Source: a virus. Taken from it: 22,601 bases of DNA. The stretch spans positions 1 through 22,601 of the IMG/VR virus record IMGVR_UViG_3300044643_000642, one strand, 5' to 3'. Positions 15,752 to 22,249 of the stretch are shown here, piece after piece (position 1 is the stretch's first letter; every line of letters begins with the position of its first letter). The notes under the pieces were generated by a model. That model did no database searches, was not told the DNA's origin, and was given only the letters and a program-made list of their open reading frames with translations. Position numbers and translations under genes: made by a program.

Positions 15752-16227
15752 AGCGTGCCCCCAGCACAGCGACATTTGCCGCTGAAGTGGTACGGCTGTT
15801 TGAGCGGATTCCCTTGCTCGTCCACCATGCCCTGCACCCGCACCCACTTCGTGACGCGGATTTCTCCACCTGCGCACCGCGCCGGGTGATGGATCTTTTC
15901 CAGCCCGCGAGAGTTGGGATCGTAGTCCCAGTAGGTCAACCCTGGAATCTCGCGCCCGCACCCGCCCGTATTTGCCCTAGGAGCTTCGTTTACCGGCTGC
16001 CCATGCTTCGCCTCGTTCAGCGCGTCCGCGATGTCTTGCGGCCCCGTTGGAAGCGATTTTCGGCCCAGTATGAGATCCACCGCCGCCCGAGCGTGCGCCG
16101 CATCGTCGGAATGACTGGCGAGCACGTCGATAAGCGAGGTGAACGTCTCCGGCGCCATGAAGCCGAACCCCTGGAGATTCGACATGCGATTGAGCTGGGC
16201 GGTGGCCGTACCGCGGTTACACGGCAT
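15748..16227 (-). CDS. Unrecognised protein in the lambda gene P position
   Basis: The protein has 159 residues and starts inside the last codons of the replication initiator (11-base overlap), with GGAGG six bases before the ATG. The first 90 residues are helical (FTSLIDVLASHSDDAAHARAAV, then LILGRKSLPTGPQDIADALNEA). The C-terminal half has four cysteines (GGCGRE, ARCAGG and CRC near the end) that could bind a metal. The order initiator then this gene recalls lambda O-P, where P loads the host helicase, but I see no similarity to P or DnaC and no Walker motif. A role in replication is inference from position only. Confidence 0.65.
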   Translation of the reverse strand: MPCNRGTATAQLNRMSNLQGFGFMAPETFTSLIDVLASHSDDAAHARAAVDLILGRKSLPTGPQDIADALNEAKHGQPVNEAPRANTGGCGREIPGLTYWDYDPNSRGLEKIHHPARCAGGEIRVTKWVRVQGMVDEQGNPLKQPYHFSGKCRCAGGTL

Positions 16228-17335
16228 CGTCCACCTCCAGCCCGGCCTTCAAGTCCACCGGCCCAAACCGCCGCGGCGCCCGCGGTGCCGATGGTATTTG
16301 GTCATGTTTGCCGTCCCTTGTCCACCATTGCGCCTCTTTCGGCTTCAAATCGGCGTTGGTGTCGTAGGCGATGCGCCACTTCCGCACGGCTGCCGTATAA
16401 GCAAGGCAGAATGCCGCCGCGCTCCAGTCGTATTTCGGGCCAGAGTTCTGGAACTGCATACGCATCGCCGCCAGTGTCATGCCGACATCGCCGCCGGCTG
16501 GCAGGTGCTCACATGCGAATTTCGCCGCGGTCTGGAAAAGCTCGTCTGGTTCAGGTCCGTTGTCGTCGATGCGGAGTTGCTGCGGCGGGGGCGGGGCGGG
16601 CGTCAGCGCGCCATTCCCCCTTCCCCCTTCCACATTCCACATTCTACATTCCACATTCATACCGGGAACCCCCCCTATCATAGAGGCAAATCCTGGGGAA
16701 CTTTGGGGAAATTGTCTATGATCGGCCAATGATAGGCCGTTTCCCCAGGATTCCCCGGGATTTGCCCCTATCATTGACGTATCATCAAGCGTTTCCCCAG
16801 GATTCCCCGGGGAACTTTGGGGAACTTTGGGGAAATCGTCTATGATCGGCTTATCATTGGCCGATGATAGGCCCAAATCCTGGGGAATCCTGGGGAATCC
16901 TGGGGAACTTTGGGGAATCGGCCTATCATTGACGTATGATAGAGGCAATTCCTGGGGAATCCTGGGATTTTGCTCTATCATCGGCCTATCATTGATTTGG
17001 CCTGATGGCGGCGGGTACTCGCTGTCCGGGTCCTTATAGTGCGGCCGCTGGTGCTTCAGGAAGTTCACGCACTGGATTACCTCGACCGATCCAACCGCAT
17101 AAAGGACGATCAGCCCGGCGTCGTGGAGGTCGTGAACCCACTGCGCGACGTCTTCCACGGTCGCCGGATCGAAGCCAAAGGCGTACTTTTTGAGCCGCGT
17201 CGGGCGGTACTCCAGGCGGCCTTCTTTGTCCGCCAGCGTCCACATGGCGATCCACAGGAGGCGCTGCGGGTAGCCGACTTTTGCCGGGTCGTCGCTCTCG
17301 AAAAACCCCGGCTTGATGTTACGGGCGCGCGGCAT
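16217..17335 (-). CDS. Replication initiator protein (lambda gpO-like architecture)
   Basis: The protein has 372 residues and starts at an ATG with AAGGAGG seven bases upstream (17342-17348). Residues 5-97 look like a winged helix: PQRLLWIAMWTLADKEGRLEY, then KKYAFGFDPATVEDVAQWVHDL and LIVLYAVGSVEVIQCVNF, as in many phage replication initiators. Residues about 112-226 form a Pro/Ser/Gly-rich linker with imperfect internal repeats (PQSSPG four times), encoded by the iteron block. The C-terminus (about 255-372) is a helical domain (AAKFACEHLPAGGDVGMTLAAM, KYDWSAAAFCLAYTAAVRKW). This layout, DNA-binding domain, origin-coding linker, interaction domain, mirrors lambda gpO. It probably binds the repeats and recruits the host replisome. 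The gene overlaps the glycosyltransferase gene by 17 bases. Confidence 0.77.
   Translation of the reverse strand: MPRARNIKPGFFESDDPAKVGYPQRLLWIAMWTLADKEGRLEYRPTRLKKYAFGFDPATVEDVAQWVHDLHDAGLIVLYAVGSVEVIQCVNFLKHQRPHYKDPDSEYPPPSGQINDRPMIEQNPRIPQELPLSYVNDRPIPQSSPGFPRIPQDLGLSSANDKPIIDDFPKVPQSSPGNPGETLDDTSMIGANPGESWGNGLSLADHRQFPQSSPGFASMIGGVPGMNVECRMWNVEGGRGNGALTPAPPPPQQLRIDDNGPEPDELFQTAAKFACEHLPAGGDVGMTLAAMRMQFQNSGPKYDWSAAAFCLAYTAAVRKWRIAYDTNADLKPKEAQWWTRDGKHDQIPSAPRAPRRFGPVDLKAGLEVDDAV
16628..16655. repeat. Tandem heptamer repeat (TTCCACA)
   Basis: Four head-to-tail heptamers (TTCCACA, TTCCACA, TTCTACA, TTCCACA) lie next to the iteron block, still within the initiator gene. On the coding strand they read NVE-CRM-WNVE. 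They differ in sequence and period from the decamers, so they are probably a separate short tandem repeat. They sit in the protein linker, where extra residues would be tolerated. Confidence 0.85.
16675..16994. repeat. Candidate replication origin: decamer iterons alternating with palindromic 20-mers
   Basis: Two repeat types alternate inside the initiator gene. Type 1 is the decamer TCCTGGGGAA or CTTTGGGGAA, in head-to-tail groups: 16691 and 16701; 16805, 16815, 16825; 16878, 16888, 16898, 16908; 16950 and (degenerate) 16960. It is inverted at 16741, 16751, 16793 and 16803. Type 2 is a 20-mer CTATCAT-N6-ATGATAG: perfect at 16923-16942, near-perfect at 16716-16735 and 16851-16870, degenerate at 16768-16787. 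Extra half-sites lie at 16675, 16840, 16975 and 16986. Gaps between the two types are nearly always 5 or 7 bases. This is what an initiator-bound origin would look like. Confidence 0.75.
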
Positions 17336-18188
17336 CTTTCGCCTCCTTTTGCACTTTGGTTAGCGTCATGCCGTATTCGTCTTGACGGCCCACCGGGGTT
17401 AAGCCATCGCGCTCAATGAGCCGGTTCGACTTGAACCCCGAGTAATCGACTTCGTGGTGCCAGCGGTCGAACTTCCACGCCACCTTTGCCACGTCTGGGT
17501 GATTGCGTACTAGGCTCTCGGCGAACTCTAGACGGTGGTCGGACGTGGCGTACACTGTATCCGTGTTCCCGCCCTTCATCGTCATAGTTGTTACCTTGTC
17601 AGCTAAGAAGGCATTGAATTGGATCGTGCACCAGCCATCTTTTAGAGCCCGCAAGCACAAGTCCGTGTCCTCGTTGTAGCGCCCGCGCCAGCGATATGGC
17701 ATCGCATTATTGAGCAAGGAAATGGAGTAGATGCGGGTATTTAGATCAAACGGTGCCGCGTTCGGGTTGCGGTCGGGAGCGAAGGCGATATTGTTAAACC
17801 CTGAGAGGGCGACGTTAGTAAAGCGATCCGTAAAGTCTTCCGCCGCCGCAAATATAGCCGCGCTCCAGCATGGAACGCGGCGGTTGAAGTTCATGCGGTA
17901 AAACCGCACAATATTGTCGTCAATGATCCAGTGGCGTTGATGGCCTTGCTCAATAGAGTGTTCCCAAATCCAATTACGAGCCGGGATGGAGCCTTGCCCA
18001 AGGTTGGAGAACGGCAAAATTAAGAGCGTTGCTTGCCGTGGGATCACCTTTCGGTATTCGTCCTCATCTTCTGGCTCGATTACCACGTTGAACGGTATTC
18101 CCATTTCGGTTAACCGCTGAATGGTGAGTGGTCGAAACGCCCGCCCCTTAGACGGGATATAAATGGGGTAACGCGGCCTACGGCTCAT
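17319..18188 (-). CDS. TET-associated glycosyltransferase (TAGT)-like protein
   Basis: The protein has 289 residues. The ATG at 18188 has GGAGG seven bases upstream and is preferred over an in-frame start ten codons earlier. Motifs match the phage TAGT family: YIPSKGR (10-16), VVIEPEDEDEY (35-45), LPFSNLGQGSIPARNW (58-73), the acidic WIIDDN (87-92, likely metal and nucleotide-sugar binding), WRGRYNEDTDLCLRALKDGW (167-186) and MKGGNT (204-209). In phages these enzymes are linked to sugar transfer onto oxidised or hydroxymethylated bases made by TET/JBP enzymes. No TET/JBP dioxygenase or C5-cytosine methyltransferase is visible in this window, so the partner would lie outside or the substrate differs. 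It is followed by the replication initiator. Confidence 0.83.
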   Translation of the reverse strand: MSRRPRYPIYIPSKGRAFRPLTIQRLTEMGIPFNVVIEPEDEDEYRKVIPRQATLLILPFSNLGQGSIPARNWIWEHSIEQGHQRHWIIDDNIVRFYRMNFNRRVPCWSAAIFAAAEDFTDRFTNVALSGFNNIAFAPDRNPNAAPFDLNTRIYSISLLNNAMPYRWRGRYNEDTDLCLRALKDGWCTIQFNAFLADKVTTMTMKGGNTDTVYATSDHRLEFAESLVRNHPDVAKVAWKFDRWHHEVDYSGFKSNRLIERDGLTPVGRQDEYGMTLTKVQKEAKDAARP

Positions 18189-18459
18189 CGACGTACCTCC
18201 ACTCCGACGGCTTTGCAAGGTCTTCCGGCGGAAAAGTGAGTGTGTCTGTTTTTGTCGTCACTCGCGCCCCTAAAACCTCGCCAAATCGTGTTAGGTCATC
18301 AATGGAGTAAAAGTTGACCGTCACGCGATACAACGGGCGCGCATCGCCCATATCGAAGGAAGGCATACCCCACCACAAATCCGACCATTTAGGCTCATTG
18401 GCAAATAGCGCGTCTTGTTGGTTTTCGCGCGTTCGCCGCTTCAATCGTTGAATATCCAT
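18178..18459 (-). CDS. Small conserved-looking phage protein next to the glycosyltransferase
   Basis: The protein has 93 residues, with a basic N-terminus and then SDLWWGMPSFD, a strand YRVTVNFYSIDDLTRFGEVLG and RVTTKTDTLTFPPED. The pattern W-GMP-F, V-F-s-dD--F----G, T-KT---FP is one I associate with a common small phage protein often found by genes of this glycosyltransferase type, but I cannot name its function. It overlaps the glycosyltransferase by 11 bases and has a GAGGGAG ribosome binding site close to its ATG. A role in the same modification step is a guess from the gene pairing. Confidence 0.65.
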   Translation of the reverse strand: MDIQRLKRRTRENQQDALFANEPKWSDLWWGMPSFDMGDARPLYRVTVNFYSIDDLTRFGEVLGARVTTKTDTLTFPPEDLAKPSEWRYVDEP

Positions 18460-18498
18460 TGCTCCCTCTTTCCGGCCGCGTCGGCATAGCGGCCCCGT

Positions 18499-18672
18499 CT
18501 ACTTCGCCCGCATCAGCCGCTTGAGCACGGCCGCCTGATTCCTGCCCGCCCGCCCATCGCTAGGCGTCTTCGCTATCACGTAGCGCCGTCCGTTCGGCAA
18601 GCGCCACACCTGATGATTCTTCTGGCGCACCAGCACGGCGCCGGCGCGCTTGAGTTGTTCGAGGATGGTCAT
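18499..18672 (-). CDS. HicA-like small protein without a HicB partner
   Basis: The protein has 57 residues, starting MTILEQLKRAGAVLVRQKNH. The ATG overlaps the RusA stop by four bases, which sets the start. The order (L..L...G....RQK.H.....P.GR...V...P..G....Q...VLK.L) is that of the small dsRNA-binding-fold HicA family, with His20 where HicA has its catalytic His. HicA toxins are normally paired with HicB, which is not seen on either side. In a phage early operon an orphan HicA-like protein may be a nucleic-acid binding or host-takeover factor rather than a toxin. Confidence 0.65.
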   Translation of the reverse strand: MTILEQLKRAGAVLVRQKNHQVWRLPNGRRYVIAKTPSDGRAGRNQAAVLKRLMRAK

Positions 18673-19094
18673 GGCGTGGCCCGCCATATTCGGATCGCGG
18701 CGCCGCTCGTAATCGAGCCCGGCGGCATTTCATCGGAGTACCGCTTGCATGTGGTCACGTACTCCACTACCCGCGCATCGTCCGCCCAGGCCCCGCCCGT
18801 GGTTAGCGCGTCCTCTGTTGACCGGATGAGCTTGGACAAATCCGGCTTCCGGTCATGCAGCGCCGTGCGCTTGCGCGACTTCGGCCGCGGAAATACGAAC
18901 ACCATCTGGCATCGCACCGGCCCATCTATCGGTGGCCGGCCCGCCATGGCTTCCAGCGCAGCCCAGGCCACGGAATCGCGCCACGGTGCCACCTTCTTGC
19001 TTGATTCGATCATGCGCCCGCCGCCTACGTGGCGTTTTGAGCCTTGAGGACCTGGCACGCCAAGCACGACAAGTTCGACGTCGGGCGGCCTCAT
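18669..19094 (-). CDS. rusA: RusA-type Holliday junction resolvase
   Basis: The protein has 141 residues. The ATG at 19094 overlaps the upstream stop by four bases. A longer Gly-rich reading upstream is an artefact. RusA pattern: ELVVLGVPGPQGSKRH (7-22), VFVFPRPKSRKR (65-76), KPDLSKLIRSTEDAL (83-97) and ADDARVVEY (104-112). These enzymes cut four-way DNA junctions as dimers and are common in phages, where they resolve replication intermediates before packaging. One point is odd: where E. coli RusA has a second catalytic Asp two residues after the first, this protein appears to have Ser87, and the following Lys is Arg91. D85, D105 and D106 are kept. Some phage relatives may share this. Confidence 0.87.
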   Translation of the reverse strand: MRPPDVELVVLGVPGPQGSKRHVGGGRMIESSKKVAPWRDSVAWAALEAMAGRPPIDGPVRCQMVFVFPRPKSRKRTALHDRKPDLSKLIRSTEDALTTGGAWADDARVVEYVTTCKRYSDEMPPGSITSGAAIRIWRATP

Positions 19095-19441
19095 CCCTCC
19101 ACCGCCGCCAAAACCGCCAGCATCACGGCCTCGGACCACTCCCGCGCCTCCCGCATGACCGGATAGCGCGCGTCGTGCTGGTGATGCAAGGTGACCACAT
19201 ATGCACGCTTTTCCGCCTCCCAGCGCTGCCAAGTGCTCACGCCGTCCATCTGCATCGCGGCCAGCGCCATCGCCGCCGCCGCCGGGTCGTTCGGCCAGTC
19301 GGAAACTTCCGATGACTGCATCCACTTCGGCCTGTCGTCAAAGTTCCGCAGCCATAGCCGCCCACGGAACTCGAATACCTGCCACTCCATTACCCGTTCG
19401 GCGATGGTGCGGGATTCGCGTAGGGTCCATGGGCGCGTCAT
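19091..19441 (-). CDS. Small phage protein, possibly of the phage ABA sandwich type
   Basis: The protein has 116 residues. It contains ESRTIAERVMEWQVFEF, a Trp-rich middle (KWMQSSEVSDWPNDPAAAAMALAAM) and a C-terminal EAREWSEAVMLAVLAAVE. The order (IAE-VM-W, W, then S-DWP-D--AA--) resembles small phage early proteins of the BC1872/ABA sandwich kind, whose job is unknown. Four-base overlaps join it to both neighbours. I give the family only as a possibility. Confidence 0.6.
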   Translation of the reverse strand: MTRPWTLRESRTIAERVMEWQVFEFRGRLWLRNFDDRPKWMQSSEVSDWPNDPAAAAMALAAMQMDGVSTWQRWEAEKRAYVVTLHHQHDARYPVMREAREWSEAVMLAVLAAVEG

Positions 19442-19752
19442 GGCTGGGCCTCTTTACAGCGTTGCGCCCAATGCGGCTCCCATGTGCGCCCTGGATCGTC
19501 GTACTTGATAATGAACTTGGGCACCCAATAAGATCCGCCACCGTCCTCCCGGCTGCGAACTAGCGTCATGCACGCGCCAAGTTTGACACCTAGCGTATCA
19601 ACGCTATCCTCTAGCCTTTGCAATTCAGCCGGGATGGCTTCCCAGTCTAAATACTGCCATTGAGGTTGATAGTAGATTACTTTCGCCCTCCGCATGGCTT
19701 TGCAAATCCATGGAAAGCCGGGAACCGGCTCACACGCACTGTATTCTTGCAT
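19438..19752 (-). CDS. Hypothetical early protein
   Basis: The protein has 104 residues. The ATG has AGGAGG six bases upstream, a strong site. It is rich in aromatic residues (YYQPQWQYLDW, YWVPKF, WEPHW) with three cysteines and one predicted helix (EAIPAELQRLEDSVDTLG). It overlaps the 56-residue gene upstream by 23 bases and the next gene by four. I recognise no family. The tight packing and ribosome binding site support that it is real. Confidence 0.62.
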   Translation of the reverse strand: MQEYSACEPVPGFPWICKAMRRAKVIYYQPQWQYLDWEAIPAELQRLEDSVDTLGVKLGACMTLVRSREDGGGSYWVPKFIIKYDDPGRTWEPHWAQRCKEAQP

Positions 19753-19900
19753 CGCGCGCCTCCTGCTCCATCAAAAACTCCTCCGCGAACCAGTCACCCA
19801 TGCCCAACTCCGCCAGCGGGTGCCCGTCCTTAATGTATCGCGCCGCCGCTTCGCGCTGCTCGCGCTGGGCGGTGGCGATGGGATTGTCAGTCGATGGCAT
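19730..19900 (-). CDS. Small acidic helical protein, 56 residues
   Basis: This small gene starts MPSTDNPIATAQREQREAAA and ends RIQCV. It has a complete AAGGAGG eight bases before the ATG (19909-19915) and overlaps the methyltransferase end by 14 bases and the following gene start by 23. It is mostly helical and charged: an N-terminal QREQREAAARYIKDGHPLAEL part and an acidic GDWFAEEFLMEQEA part. I recognise no family. The ribosome binding site and the way it bridges two genes support it. Confidence 0.6.
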   Translation of the reverse strand: MPSTDNPIATAQREQREAAARYIKDGHPLAELGMGDWFAEEFLMEQEARDARIQCV

Positions 19901-20879
19901 CGAATAGCCCTCCTTGAGCGCCGGCGTATGCCTCCGCGCTCTCCAGGTGCTTTACAGCCGTCGAAAAGTAACCCGGCTTGAGTTCGATCCCGATGAACTT
20001 GCGGCCCTCGTCCAGCGCGACGAATCCCTCTGAGCCGACGCCAGCGAACGGCGACAATACGACATCTCCGGGCGAGGACCACAGCTCCACGCAGCGCCGG
20101 ATCAGTCCGAGCTGTAGCGGGCAGATGTGTTTCTCGTCCTTTTCGTCGCGGGCGATGCGGAAGTTGAGTACATCGGTTTGGTCGATGTCCCACCAAACCG
20201 GCTCCGCGTACCGCCGCCAAATCTCAACGCTCGTCCGCCCGTCGCGGCCTTTGCGGGCGTATTTCGAAGGGTGCTGGTCGGTTTCGCGCGGATCTTGCGC
20301 CGGGTCGCCAATGTATCGAGTAAAGCCCGTCGGCCGCTCAATCGGCTTCGTGCTGAGATTGTCACCTGGGGGCGTCTTGCGGAACGCCAGCACATAGTCC
20401 GCCATGCCCTGCCGAATCTGCGAAGAGTCGCGCATAACGGTCTTGTGCAAGAGCCCGTTGTTGTTGGTCCGTTCCCGCTCCGTCACCGGGCACTTCCACA
20501 CCGTAACCCGGCTATGGAACGTCCACCCGGCGCGCTCCATGGCGGCGATGCACTGACCTGGGAAGTCCCGCAAGCCGCTGGCGCCGTCGCTGTTCCGATA
20601 CGTCGGCAGGTCTTTGACGTGCATCACGCACAGCCGCCCAGTCGTCGTCACGCGAAGTAGTTCAGGCGCAAGGAATCCGAAGTGCGCAAAGAACTCCTCG
20701 TCGCTGGCGCAGTTGCCCATATCGGCCTCGGAGTCTGAGTACATGTACAGGCTGGAAAACGGCGGCGAAAACACCGTCAGGTCTACCGATTCATCGGGAA
20801 TGCCCTTGATGACTTCGCAGCAGTCGCCGTTGTAGAGCGCCCAGTTGCGGCCGTGCCGCTCGTCTAAAATCACGTTCAT
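19887..20879 (-). CDS. DNA methyltransferase (N4-cytosine / N6-adenine type, SPPF motif)
   Basis: The protein has 330 residues. I use the ATG at 20879 (TAATG overlap with the helicase stop, AGGTGG five bases before). Catalytic motif IV is SPPF at 38-41, preceded by the N-terminal WALYNGDCCEVIKGIPDESVDLTVF. The SAM-binding motif I is near the C-terminus (SPFAGVGSEGFVALDEGRKFIGIEL, about 276-300). Catalytic motif before SAM motif is the beta-class order. SPPF/SPPY is commoner in N4-cytosine enzymes, but the target base cannot be decided. It may protect phage DNA from host restriction. Translation coupling to an SNF2-type helicase suggests that both act in one process on phage DNA. Confidence 0.88.
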   Translation of the reverse strand: MNVILDERHGRNWALYNGDCCEVIKGIPDESVDLTVFSPPFSSLYMYSDSEADMGNCASDEEFFAHFGFLAPELLRVTTTGRLCVMHVKDLPTYRNSDGASGLRDFPGQCIAAMERAGWTFHSRVTVWKCPVTERERTNNNGLLHKTVMRDSSQIRQGMADYVLAFRKTPPGDNLSTKPIERPTGFTRYIGDPAQDPRETDQHPSKYARKGRDGRTSVEIWRRYAEPVWWDIDQTDVLNFRIARDEKDEKHICPLQLGLIRRCVELWSSPGDVVLSPFAGVGSEGFVALDEGRKFIGIELKPGYFSTAVKHLESAEAYAGAQGGLFDAID

Positions 20880-22249
20880 TAGATCCACCTCGGAAGATTC
20901 ATTTGCTTTGTGCCGACGGCCGATGCAAGCTGGCGCCGCCCGGTCCCGTTTTGAATTGCCGCCATCGCTTGAACCATGGCCGCTTTCATTTCTTCGTGCT
21001 TCTTTTGCTTTTCGCGGATCGTCTTGAGGACAGGGCCTTCCGTCTCCGCGATGACCATGTAGGCGTCAACCGGCCGCGTTTGCCCGAACCGCCAGGACCG
21101 GCGCACGGCCTGATAGAACTGTTCGTAGGAATAGGACAGGCCGCAAAAAATGTGACGGTTGCAGTGCTGCCAGTTCATGCCAAAACCAGCGATTGACGGC
21201 TTCGTGACGATGCGCTGGAACGCGCCGTTCGTGAACCCAAGTAGCTTTTCTTCCTTCGCCTCTGTGCGCTCATCGCCGCGTACTTCGATGGCTCCGTCGA
21301 TCACGCGCATCAGTTCGTCGGCCTCGTAGTTGGTGTTGCACCAGATACACCACGGCTCTTTCGAGTTGCCGATGATCTCGGCAACGCGAGCCGCCCGCGC
21401 CGGCGCCGTCAGCCGCATCTCCCGATGCAGTCCCGTCGCCGATACGTCCGCCACCCGGAACAGTTGGCCGTTGGCGTTGATGGATTGATCGACGGAGACG
21501 ATCTCCTCGTGAATATTCAGCGCTGGCATCACCCATCCGTCATCGGAACAACCAAGGTCTGACGGCTTTTCCATGCACACCGACCACGAGGCCACCCACC
21601 GCCAGTAGTCCGCCTCTGCGTGGCCTTTCAGCCGGTACCCGCCCGCCTTCATGGTGTCGTTCAGGAACCACCGCATGAGCATTTGCGCGCCGCTCATGAT
21701 GTCCAAAAACTCCGAGTGGTTGCCTAGCTCCATGTGATCGTTTGGCGACGGCGTAGCCGAGCAACACAGCCTATAGGGCGTGCTCGCAAACGAGTCTTGC
21801 AGTAGCCGCCGAGTTGCCCCGGTAAAGTTTTTAAGGATGCTCGACTCGTCCAATACAATGGCCTTAAAATGGCCCGCGTCGAAGTGCTTGAGCATGTCGT
21901 AGTTGGCAACATTCACGCCCCGGCGCACGTCCTTTTGACTTCGGCATTGCGTGATCTCAACGCCGAACTTCGCGCCCTCAGCTACGGTTTGCGCGGTGAC
22001 GGCTAACGGCGCCAATATCAGCGCATCACCGCCCGTATGCTGGCAGACCTGCCGCGCCCATTCCGCTTGCATGGCGGTTTTGCCGCTGCCGCACTCCGTG
22101 AATAGTGCGAACTTGCCAGCGTTCAGAGCCCGCGTGATGCTCTGCTTTTGGAAGCCGAAGAGTTTGCTGTTCAGGTCGAACTCTCCGGAAATGCCGGATG
22201 GTTGCGGCTGAACGTGCTTGCCGTCAAGAAACGCCCGGTAGCCGCTCAC
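20879..22249 (-). CDS. SNF2/DEAD-like superfamily 2 helicase
   Basis: The protein has 456 residues. It starts at GTG (22249), overlapping the upstream stop (GTGA). Motifs in order: FGFQKQSITRAL (Q-like, 31-42), Walker A TECGSGKTA (51-59), motif Ia LILAPLAV, Walker B-like LDESSILKN (133-141), motif III CSATPSPND (163-171), then a C-terminal helicase half with WCNTNYEADELM, GFGMNWQHCNRHIF and motif VI QAVRRSWRFGQTRP (380-393). The SWRFGQT form of motif VI is typical of SNF2 proteins. SNF2-like phage helicases are thought to remodel protein-DNA complexes or help replication. The tight coupling to a methyltransferase is the best clue to its role. Confidence 0.9.
   Translation of the reverse strand: MSGYRAFLDGKHVQPQPSGISGEFDLNSKLFGFQKQSITRALNAGKFALFTECGSGKTAMQAEWARQVCQHTGGDALILAPLAVTAQTVAEGAKFGVEITQCRSQKDVRRGVNVANYDMLKHFDAGHFKAIVLDESSILKNFTGATRRLLQDSFASTPYRLCCSATPSPNDHMELGNHSEFLDIMSGAQMLMRWFLNDTMKAGGYRLKGHAEADYWRWVASWSVCMEKPSDLGCSDDGWVMPALNIHEEIVSVDQSINANGQLFRVADVSATGLHREMRLTAPARAARVAEIIGNSKEPWCIWCNTNYEADELMRVIDGAIEVRGDERTEAKEEKLLGFTNGAFQRIVTKPSIAGFGMNWQHCNRHIFCGLSYSYEQFYQAVRRSWRFGQTRPVDAYMVIAETEGPVLKTIREKQKKHEEMKAAMVQAMAAIQNGTGRRQLASAVGTKQMNLPRWI

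Noticed and set aside
15752-15961. 70-residue N-terminal extension of the coiled-coil gene
   Set aside because: It is a shadow of the gene ending at 15748. The ATG at 15751 has the ATGA overlap seen throughout the operon.
15787-16683. Long plus-strand open frame of 298 codons
   Set aside because: It lies opposite two supported minus-strand genes and the heptamer repeat, has a low-complexity Arg/Pro/Ser-rich composition, and shows no domain. It is a GC-rich shadow, like other plus-strand frames at 2563-3429, 3634-4362 and 13789-14655.
16675-16994. CRISPR array
   Set aside because: The repeats are 10-20 bases long, palindromic or tandem without unique spacers of constant length, and are coding. 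They fit iterons.
19095-19325. 77-residue N-terminal extension of the RusA gene
   Set aside because: The extension is Gly/Arg-rich, lies wholly within the upstream gene, and the ATG at 19094 has a proper ATGA overlap with the RusA motifs starting right after it.
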